Source: Cloeon dipterum
Lineage: Eukaryota; Arthropoda; Insecta; Ephemeroptera; Baetidae
Length of the DNA: 64,000 bases
Assembly (NCBI RefSeq): GCF_949628265.1
Contig: NC_088786.1
Span: 30,649,681 to 30,713,680 of the forward strand
Direction: 5' to 3'
Positions within the stretch are counted from its first letter, which is position 1. Each line of letters starts with the position of its first letter. The notes beneath the pieces are model-generated. The model made no database searches, was not told where the DNA came from, and saw only the letters and a program-made list of their open reading frames with translations. Both the position numbers and the translations under genes were made by a program. Below are positions 53,753 through 64,000 of the stretch, piece by piece.

Positions 53753-56700
53753 TTGCGGACGCGAGTCGGATTGAGAAACGCGATGCAGCCCTTGGGCGTC
53801 TTCGGTCCCACGGCGTTGTTCATCTGCGTCGTGGTACTCTTCATTTCCAGTCCGCAAGCTTCTTCAGCTTCAAGAGGACAAAGATGTCTCGATCATATCA
53901 CAGGTCGGTACTGTCAGCAAGGTAACTTTGTGAAAAAGAGTTGTTGACGTGACAATTTAATGTGCATCGTGTTAAAAATTGCTTCGATGGGTAAGGCACC
54001 CGTATCGTTCTGCGTCACAAGCGCGTCATAATTATTAATATTTAATAAAGAATTCGTTCCGCTTCCATATCTATTGGTCTGACGAAAAAAGAAAAATTAA
54101 TTTTTGTGTTTGCTTATCAAAAATTAAAAATCTAAGATTGCCACGGGATAGGCAAACCGTGCAGCACGCACATCAAGGTGCTGCATAATTCACCCTTTTC
54201 ACGACTTTTTTTATTCCTCGAGCATAACGCAGCTCATAAGTCCACCCACTTCCTGCCTTTTGGCGCTTTCTGCGAGTTTCCTGCCTTCATAGGCCAAAAA
54301 ATCAAGTCTCCACACCGCAAGCATAATGAAGGCCAGTTTCTATTGACGCTAAGGTTTCCTGCCGCAACGACGATTGTTAAAAATGGAAAATACGCTCGCC
54401 ACTACAACTTTGGTGTGTTTATTTTTTCTTTTTTCCTTGTGAGACTTGCGCTGATCCCCTGAAAGAACATGAGCAAAACTACTTATTCTTCTCATTCCTC
54501 AAGTTTACGCCTCTGGATGATAATAAATAAAAAAATCTTCTGATTGCAGAAGTGCATCCGAAACGGTTCTTGTTCTACAGAGGACAAACCATGTTTCTCA
54601 CCCTCGAGACGTCTACCCGTCCAGCACACCAGGTGCTCACTAATGTATTCGCAATTTTCCTCCAAGAGGCGTTGGGCTATCCTTACATCACGGTCAACGT
54701 AGTTGACGACAAATTCAACTCGACCAACGCGATCATCGGTTTCAAACAACCAGATGGCGGCACGTCAAATATCACGTAAGTAACATTTCAAATTTAACCC
54801 AAAAAGCTTTAGTGACAAAGATACTTAAATTTCATTTATCGTGGAGCTTGAAAGATGCTCTAAACAACTGGCTTAGAGTTAAATCTTTGTTTATTTACGT
54901 TGGCCGGAAGGGTAACTCGTTGTCAGTCAGAAGTATAGAACGTGTTATCTTAAGCGCACACGAACGACGGCGACTTTGCGTTTCAAGCCTATATCCATAA
55001 ATTTCAATTATGCAGTGGCGATTTGGAGCGAATTCCGGCACAAGAAAAAGGAAGTGTGCAATCAGAGTGGACCTATACTTGATGAAATAATTTCCATTGT
55101 CGAGAGAGCTCAAGTGCGTTGACTCAAACGCGTAGATTGGTATCTTTTGCATCACACGCGGAGCCTCTTGAATAAGAATGGTGCCACAAACAATGTCATT
55201 TCGCTCCAACCTTGAAATCGCTGCTGCCGACCGAGAGACCTAGCGAGCAAATATTAGCCCAGCGCAACTGACGGTCAGGCGCCTCAGCCAAGCCCGTCAT
55301 TGTCTATGCGTATTTTTAAAAGCACGTGCTCTTCTGAGGACGAAAAGTTAATTGATCCTCTTTGTTAGGCATCCTCCAAACATGATCAACCTGGAAATTA
55401 TGATGGCTGCAAATGAGGACCTTTCGCTCCCTAACAGTCACAGGGGTTCTCTGGACGTGGAAGATCTTGGAAACTCGGGACCAGGCGGGAGGTTCGTGCT
55501 CACATTTTATTCTATTACAAATAAATAGTCGATTGGGATTGCTTGATTTAATTTTTCATAATATTTTCTAAAAAAAATGGTAATTCCAATTTTAAATAAT
55601 TTTGCAGCTTTAGTTGGACCATCCCAACCTCGACTATTGGTCACTACAAAAGCCAGTTGCTGAACCAGCCATCCCCCGATCACTGGAGAGTGCTAACGAA
55701 ACCAGAGTGGCTAACCCTGTTCGATCAAGACATCAGCCAGTTCCTCAAGTACTCGAAAACGGGGAAAGGCTATTTTTGCGAAAAAAGTTTTTGCACAAAT
55801 GGCGTCTACACCCCCGACCAGTGTCTACAAAACAGCAAGGGCAAAGCAAAATGTGCCACTCTCCTAGCAGATTACCCAGGTAATAACCACTTAACGACAG
55901 AGTCTCTCCTTTTCGCTGCACGCTGCACTTTTCACACTTGTCGCGCGGCGCGATCTCATAAAAAATAGAGGGACAGAGAAAGGGAGAAGTGTAAAAATTG
56001 TTTAAAATATTACAAACCGTTATAACAGCATTCATTTAATTCCAAGGAGCGCAATTCTTTTTATCTCTTTTTGAGATTAATTTCACAAGTTCACAAGAAT
56101 CTTGGATTATGAAGCACAAGTGCCATTATCGCACCGCATGCTATAATTTTTTCCTTATCTGCATGGTGATTTTGGCACCCAATCTTGTAAACAAGATAAA
56201 ATCAGACAGGCCTGACCTCCAGAGTCGAAACACAGCCAGTTGACCTGGTGGATAACCCCCAAACGCGATAAGGAAGTGAGAGATGAAAAATAGCAGCCAA
56301 CTCATGAATTTTCAGATAACAACGAATTTGTTATTAAACAAATCAACGCGCTGAAGCTGTTCGTCAGGGTGGTCTGGATCGGCCCTCACCTGCAGTCGGT
56401 GACAGAGCAGTTTGCTGACAGTTTGAACCTGTTAGACAATCCCAAAGCCGTCATCTCCTTGAATTGGACTCCAGGACCCCTAACGGCTAGGGATCCCAAG
56501 AAGTTTACATCAATCAGCTTCCCCTCCTGCGAAACCTACGGCCCGTCCTCGGAGTGGCCTTGCTTTAAACTCACCCCTCACCGGTCTGCCAAAGTCGCTT
56601 GGAGCGTCCTGAAATTCAACGCGAGGGTTGCATATGAGGTAATTATACTCTGTGAGCAGCGATTTGATTTTTTATTTAAAATATGTTTTTAACTATAGGC

Positions 56701-59700
56701 TGTGCATCGATACGAATTAAAAGACTACGAATATGCAGACTTACTCACGAACTACACAACCACAAATGAAAGTTACGGATTCAGAGACCTTGGTTGTCAG
56801 TGGTTAAGGACGCATGAGGATATTTGGTTGAAATGGATTCCGTCCGATGACAACGAAAGGACGAAAATCTACATTGGAGGAATTTTCCCCATGGGTGGTG
56901 AAGTGTACACAGCCAAGGGTATCATGGCAGGTGAGCGAGCGATCCATTTAAAATTTATACTCGATTTCTCAAGTCAAATAATGTTCCGCTGCAGCTGCAT
57001 CATTCGCGGTCAAAGCAGTCAACAACAATCCAGACGTGCTCAGGGACTACACACTGAAACTATTAGCTTTTGATGGGCAGTGCAAGGCTGACACAGTCAT
57101 GAAGAACTTTATTGACTACATCAGGCTCCCGTATTTCAATCAGCTTGCTGGAATTTTAGGTAATGACGATACGAATATATTTTAGTCCTTTTTACAAATG
57201 GCGCATTTCAGGTCCCGCTTGCTCTGATACCGTTGAGCCCCTGGCCGGTGTCTCAAGACACTACAGGACCGTTGTAATCAGTTACAGTGCTGAGGGTGCT
57301 AGTTTTTCAGACAGAAATAAATACCCGTTTTTCTTCAGAACCATTGGCGAGAATAAGCAATACAAGTAAGCCCTTCCGCAGAGAATTTGTGTAATTTTAA
57401 TGTTATTTCTTCTGCTCAGATATGTCTACCTGTCGCTTTTCAATAAACTCGGCTGGAAAAGGGTAGCAGCGCTGACTGAAGACGGGCAGAAGTACACCGA
57501 ATATATATCGCACATGCATGATTACATCCAGCAGCACGGAATAATCTTTGTAGCAAACAGGAAATTTCCACGAGAGCGAAGCGAAGTCGCCATGTCCCAG
57601 GTATTAAAATAATTTTTCTCACTTTGCGCTTTAAACTGTAAAAAATAATTTTGTAATATAGTATCTGGACGACCTGCGAAGCAAATCTGCGAGAATCATA
57701 ATTGCTGATGTGTACGACGATGCCGCGAGGACCTTGATGTGTGAGGCTTACAGACTTAAAATGACCAGCAAGCAGGGCTACGTTTGGTTTCTGCCTCTGT
57801 GGCTGCAGACTCGGTGGTACGACACTGACCATTACAACAAGGTTAAACACGAGAAAATCGAGTGCACCACTCAGCAAATGATAGAGGTAAAGGTTCAAAA
57901 TGGCGCCTGAGTGACGTTTCTTCAATGTCCATTTTCAGGCCATCAACGGTCACTTTGCTTTGACGCACGCTTACTTCGCTCCGAACGAAGCCAAAATGCA
58001 GGAAGGAATCACAGTTGGAGAGTGGAGGAGGGATTACGAGAACAGATGCAATAAGCATAAAATAGAGCCGTCCAACTACGGAGGATATTCAAACGATGCT
58101 GTCTGGGCCTACGCATACGCCTTGGACAAACTTTTCCAAGAAAACCAATCCTACGTTGCAGATTTGCACACAGATGAGGCCTCAAGGTAAAATATATTGA
58201 AGCTATGTTGAACGAGATTGGTCTAAAATAAAATTTAGGGCTTTCGTCAAGCACTTGAATAATACCGATTTTAATGGTGTGTCTGGGCACATTAAGTTCA
58301 ACAATGGACCGTCCAGAGTTTCCGTCGTCAACGTTATGCAGTGGATCAACAACAGGACCAACATTGTTGGCTCATTCTATCCCAATGTTTCCGAAATCAG
58401 AGGCGAAATCATCGGGGGGAGGTGATTATAAAGTTGCTGAATGAAATCGTTGTGTGTTTATTAACAATTTTAATCTCAGGTTGGAACTTAACGAATCTGC
58501 TTTACACTGGCTGTCTCCTGACGGCCTTAAGCCAGAGGATGGCACTGAACCGCCACCATCTTGCTTCGTTGATCCGGTTGCTAAGTTCTTCGACTGTTCC
58601 TGCGAGACAGCTATTATTATAGTTAATTTACTTGGCTTTGGAGTTTTGGGCAGTATTGCCATCTACACATTCTTTTACTTGAAGCGAAGGTAAATCACTG
58701 ATTTAATCATTGCTGTTAACAATTAATGCTGTCATTTCTGCTCTCAGGTACGAGAGGGAGGCAAAAAGATACATGCAGTCCATGGGAATTGACGGTCTGC
58801 CACCCCCTAATAGTCTCGATAAGTGGGAAATCCCAAGAGAAGAAGTGGTTGTAAACCGCAAGCTAGGCGAAGGTGCGTTTGGCACTGTGTATGGCGGTGA
58901 AGCATATTTCGGAGAAAAAGGATGGGTTAGTTTCATCAGCACATATATTGACGCTGAATTAAACAATTATTCATCCCACCTACAGGTTGCTGTTGCTGTG
59001 AAAACTTTGAAACTAGGCTCGACAACAGAGGTTAAGCTGGATTTCCTGAGCGAGGCTGAAGTCATGAAGCGGCTCGACCATCAAAACATCGTCAAACTGT
59101 TGGGGGTGTGCACCAAAAACGAGCCCGTCTACACAATCATGGAGTTTATGCTCTATGGTAAAGCAGTCGTTTGACGAAATTGTGTCTTACTAATACCATG
59201 CATTTATTTCATTCAGGTGATCTGAAAACATTCCTATTAGCACGTCGTCATTTAGTTACCGAGCGCAGCTCCGAGGAGAACGAAGAGATCAACAGTAAGA
59301 GACTCACTAACATGGCGCTGGACGTTGCTCGAGCTCTCACATACTTGGCTGATCTCAAATTCGTCCACAGGTTTGATTGCTTTGTTCAGAATTTATATTT
59401 AAACTAATTGTAAAATGAATTTTTCAGGGACGTGGCTTGTCGAAATTGCATGGTGAACGCAAACAGAATAGTCAAGCTAGGCGATTTCGGAATGACCAGG
59501 GCCATGTTTGAGAGTGACTACTACAAGTTCAATCGAAAGGGTAAGTAACTCACTTTTTAAATAGTGGCTGGGTTTTATAAATTATTCTCCAGGAATGCTG
59601 CCTGTAAGGTGGATGGCACCAGAGAGTCTCGAGCTTGGAATTTTCACCCCTCAATCAGACATCTGGTCCTATGGAGTGCTTCTCTATGAAATCATCACAT

Positions 59701-61061
59701 TTGGCAGCTTTCCATTCCAAGGCATGAGCAATAGCCAAGTCCTGGAGTTTGTCAAGAAAGGAAACACTCTTTCCATTCCAAAGAACGTGAAACCAAATTT
59801 GTAAGTATGCGCCAAATTAATTTAGAATGATCAGTAAAAAACAAAAATGTTGTCAATGAGTAAAAAAGAGCGGGAGTAAAAAGTGAAATAATACATCTGT
59901 GCGACTTTAGTTAAAAGCTGTAGTAATTTGAAGCAAATTAAGAAATCTATGAGAGGAACTTTTTTTCAAGACGAAATTAAAGACGCAAGAAACACATAAA
60001 AATCTTGCTGTCACATACGCCTTACATATATGAAGGGAAACTGTGCCGCTGAACAGTCTTTCAGTGCGGGTGGCATATCATTCCAGGCGGCTGCTACAGC
60101 GGAGGGTACAGCGAGTCGACGCGCGGTGCACTCGAATTATATAATACATTAATTAATATATTTTCAGATGATATATTACATTTAGATTCCTTTGTTTATC
60201 AAGAGCTGTTTATTTTCCATGTGTCTTGCTCAAAACTAGTTCCGACTGCTGGTTGCAGCCCATATTCATTACAAGCAAGAGTGGTACAACGGGTACTATG
60301 CATTTCTCTTAGGGAAAATAAGCAGCTCTCGCTATGCACCAAGAAAGCTGCATTAAATGTCATCTGAAAAATTACAACCTCACGTGCTTGTACCAACTAT
60401 GTATAGTTTGACAATGCTAAACTTTTGCAGGGAAACGCTGCTTCGGTCGTGTTGGGCGAAGGAGTACAAAAACCGCATCACCTCCCCTGAAGTGGTTGAG
60501 TTCCTGGCCAACAACCCGCGTCTGATCGCGCCATGCCTGGACGTGCCGCTCGCCTCGGTACAGATGGAGGACACGGCGCAGCTGGAGCTGAATCTGCCAG
60601 AGAAGACGCGTAAGTGCTCGGTGGCGCCGGTCAAGAACCGACAGCGGTCGTTGTCGGGCGGCGGCGCCGCCACCACGCCCAACTCGCCGACGGCCACTTT
60701 CGACTCGGATCCCAAGCTGCTGCGTTCGGCCACCAGCCACGACGTGCAGTACCCGCTGATCCCGGGCCCACCGAGCAGCGGCCCCCGCGGCCAGGCGGCG
60801 GCCGCGTCGCCGCCCACCACTGCCGACACGGTGCCGCTGCTGGCCATGCGAGGCGTTGACCACCAAATGGTGGCACCGAGCGCAGTCAACGTGCCCATGC
60901 TGCCACCGCCGCCGCGTCCAGCCGACTACATCGAGAATGGCGGCGCCTACATGACACCGCGTCGCATGCCCATGGCCAAGTACAGCACAGTCTTCCCCAC
61001 CAGAAGAAAAGACGACGTCAGGAGAAAAGACGACGCGGCTGAAATCACCTCCGTCTTGTAG
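53753..61061 (+). CDS. VKR: Venus kinase receptor (Venus-flytrap receptor tyrosine kinase)
   Basis: Single-pass receptor joining a Venus-flytrap module to an insulin-receptor-like tyrosine kinase. In mosquitoes the family member is the receptor for the neuroparsin ovary ecdysteroidogenic hormone. Start ATG 53783. Exons: 53753-53921, 54550-54775, 55369-55491, 55608-55879, 56316-56638, 56699-56930, 56995-57159, 57212-57365, 57420-57600, 57662-57886, 57939-58186, 58239-58421, 58480-58689, 58748-58925, 58986-59157, 59217-59370, 59428-59540, 59593-59800, 60431-61061. All phases agree, giving 1,378 residues. Signal peptide about 1-30; flytrap lobe from about 418 ([11 protein letters not shown]) to about 820, with the class motif [12 protein letters not shown]; membrane helix about 868-891. 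The kinase shows [12 protein letters not shown] (about 933), VAVKTLK (Lys959), HRDVACRN (1061-1068), DFG (1081), SDYY (1091-1094) and [11 protein letters not shown]. The roughly 180-residue tail is Pro/Ala/Gly-rich and very GC-rich. Most introns in the second half are 52-64 bp. Confidence 0.95.
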
Positions 61062-62165
61062 CTCAACGTTGGCTAGTCGCAACAGTACCGCGCCAAACCG
61101 CGCACTCGGGAGTGCATTTGAATGAGTCCTATTGTCGTAGTGTTTGGACGTTTCACGTAAAAAGACGCCGAAAATTCGGCACTCTACGTCTCTCCATCCG
61201 TCTATTTATGTCTCAATACTCATGTCTAAGCGGCCATATTATACACGCGTGTATTGTTTTCGAAGTTGGTGTCAACCCAAAACGCCCCAGTAGAAGTCTA
61301 CCATTTTTTTTTAACTCTTACGTTAGTTCCTGTGATCCATAAAACAAACACGCAACTTAGCTTGCTTTAAAGCTAGTTTTTAGTTCACCAACACATACAC
61401 ATTCAGTACAACCCCCAGTTAGTAAGGAGTACGGCAGTGACTGTTTCAACGTTAAGTGTTCATTTTAATCGCTATTTCATGTTTGATGTGTCCGAATCTC
61501 TCGCAAACGCTAATTTTGCCCTAATTCTGGAGAACGGTCCGAAAAGACACGATGGAAATCTTGCATACTGAACAAACTCCCTCTTTGCTTACGATTTGTA
61601 GAGGAATCACGGAATGTACCTGACGTGTTAATTTTTAAAATCAAAATTACGTAACTGTTAATGCTAATTTTACGGATCAGTTAGATATTTAAGATTTTTA
61701 CTTCTTAAAATTTTAATGAATTATCTACGCAACTTTTTTTATCATGTAAAACCAATACTACTCTGAGTTGAACGAAGGGCAAATTCACTATTTTTATCGC
61801 TGTTGGTAACTGTGAGTTAGGAAAATTCTTATAAATCTATGTCTACGTTATTGCATGTTATTTTGCAGGACAAAAAGATATTGGAAATAGCTTTGCGTCT
61901 TCGTATTGAACACCCAAGCAGGACTTGTGTTTTCAATAGCTTCTAAAGACCGAGTATCCCTAGTCGCTAACCAGAAGCTCGATATTGATAGATGAAGGGA
62001 AAATCAAAATATTACTTTGGTTTTTTTGCTCAGTTTTGTCAAATGATAGATACCTTTCATGGTCAGAATACATCATCATGAATACTAATTTAAATCTGAC
62101 GCACTGCTCTACATAGTTGTTGTAACCAATAAAACGTATTGAAATAATATATTTATAATAAAACA
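61062..62165 (+). other. 3' UTR of the venus kinase receptor
   Basis: About 1.1 kb with no coding exon. Two AATAAA signals at 62128-62133 and 62157-62162 probably end the transcript. Between there and the Sec61-beta stop (62,506) the sequence is AT-rich and should be the 3' UTR of that minus-strand gene. Confidence 0.6.
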
Positions 62166-62505
62166 TGGAAAAGTTGTTTCAATCGGATAAGCTAGAAAAG
62201 AAACCACCGATATTTCTCAAAAAGTGAGTCTTTTTAATTCAACCACAATATTTCAACATAATAACTTATAATGAGCCATTTTGAATTCAAAATACCAGAA
62301 GAAATCGTATAAAGAGAAAAAATTAACAGAAGCACTTGTTTTAGATTAAATTCTTCATGCATTGGAATGGTAGCACATCCCTTTTTCGATGAAAATGGTT
62401 CTCGCTCATTATTTTCATTTGCTCCAGCACAAGAGTCTCTTTTGCAGGGTTCGGGACATGACAGGTTAGACGATGCTTCGTGTGATTTTTGTCTCAAGTG
62501 ATACA

Positions 62506-63339
<834 letters not shown>

Positions 63340-63839
63340 CTTTCTGAGGAGGTTGAGGGCAAAAACAGAACTGCGATGGTGTTCACGTCGACGTTTTGCT
63401 TCGTGTTTGATTTCTCCACGTCAGCCGGAGTGGAGGAGAGGTCACCAACATACCGCAGTGTTGCCAACATGCTGTTATAACTGTCTAGACTCTAGACAGC
63501 TGAGGAATAAACACAAAGCACAAAGGTATCGGCGGCAACTTTTTAAAATGTTTGAATAACTTTTAATTCTGCCAAAATTACCTTTTTATTACATTAGCTA
63601 GCAAATAAATAACTCTTAATCAAATATAATAAGATGCCAAACAAGTTGGTTACTCAAAATTTTAAGGAGACCCATAATTAAATTAGCCGATGGAAGCCTT
63701 CAGTTGGACGGCAACATTGGATTGGACGTGTGTGACGTCACGAATCACTTGATTTTGTTCGCTTTTCTGTCAAACCCAAAACAAACCCTACAAATTTTGG
63801 TTTTGAGTCAATTTACGACGTGAGTTCAGAGTGACCGCA
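63340..63839. promoter_or_regulatory. Shared divergent promoter of Sec61-beta and HD-PTP
   Basis: 500 bp between the two start codons, with transcripts leaving in opposite directions. It contains a complete CRE octamer TGACGTCA at 63733-63740, preceded by GGACGTGTG (63724-63732). CRE/UPRE-type sites are the binding class of ATF6, CREB and XBP1. No TATA box is obvious. Confidence 0.5.
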
Positions 63840-64000
63840 ATGGAGGCGGTTCCTCGTTTGCCGATGCTCAGTTTCGAGCTGAAGCAAAGTCCCGAGAACA
63901 CCGAATTTGGACACAAGCTGCGAGGCGTAAATAGTTTTACCGGAGGGTGAATCATTCGGCATTTAAATTTGTGTTATCTTCTTTCCAGTACATTCGCGAC
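63840..64000 (+). CDS. mop: HD-PTP / myopic (PTPN23 homologue), 5' end, partial at right edge
   Basis: Bro1-domain pseudophosphatase that works with ESCRT-0 and ESCRT-III in endosomal receptor sorting. Two exons are visible: 63840-63926 (29 codons, starting MEAVPRLPMLSFELK) and 63989-64000 (YIRD). They join in phase across a 62-bp intron (GTAAAT donor, CTTTCCAG acceptor). The start MEAVPR and the continuation HKLRGYIRD match what I remember of insect HD-PTP N-termini and the human MEAVPRMPM start. Only the first 33 residues are inside the window, so the family call is good but not certain. Confidence 0.72.

Noticed and set aside
60380-61082. Long open frames on both strands over the VKR last exon
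   Set aside because: They are shadows of the GC-rich real frame, which continues the kinase in phase from exon 18.

Overview
The window is animal nuclear DNA, almost certainly from an insect. Genes are split by many short GT-AG introns, mostly 52-64 bp, with AATAAA polyadenylation signals and no bacterial or viral gene organisation. Several proteins are insect-like in detail: the Rab8 C-terminal tail, the long zinc-binding insertion in Hakai, and a venus kinase receptor, an invertebrate-only family missing from Drosophila. The species cannot be fixed from the sequence. All gene models below were built by hand from splice signals, reading phase and remembered family signatures; no database search was possible.

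Layout. Bases 1-16,610 are gene-dense: the 5' end of an unrecognised minus-strand gene, then Hakai (E3 ligase of the m6A-writer accessory complex, minus), Rab8 (plus), NHLRC2 (plus), PRADC1/PAP21 (plus), ribose-5-phosphate isomerase (minus) and the small protein C10 homologue (minus). PRADC1 and ribose-5-phosphate isomerase are tail to tail and their transcript ends must nearly touch or overlap. Bases 16,611-53,750 are a 37-kb stretch in which I find no convincing protein-coding gene apart from one possible 43-codon ORF behind a TATA/Inr promoter. It holds GC-rich islands, short repeats, hairpins, a CRE/E-box/CRE palindrome and a GC-rich block ending in a good splice donor (about 26,541-27,013) that could be a non-coding first exon. 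Bases 53,753-61,061 hold a complete 19-exon venus kinase receptor (plus). The right end carries Sec61-beta (minus) and, divergently across about 500 bp, the first exons of the HD-PTP/myopic gene (plus), which run off the window.

The genes are mostly unrelated housekeeping neighbours (RNA modification, membrane traffic, pentose phosphate pathway, ER translocation, ESCRT sorting). The exception, and the most interesting locus, is the venus kinase receptor: a Venus-flytrap ectodomain joined by one membrane helix to an insulin-receptor-like tyrosine kinase with its catalytic motifs intact. The large non-coding block just upstream may be its first intron or regulatory domain.
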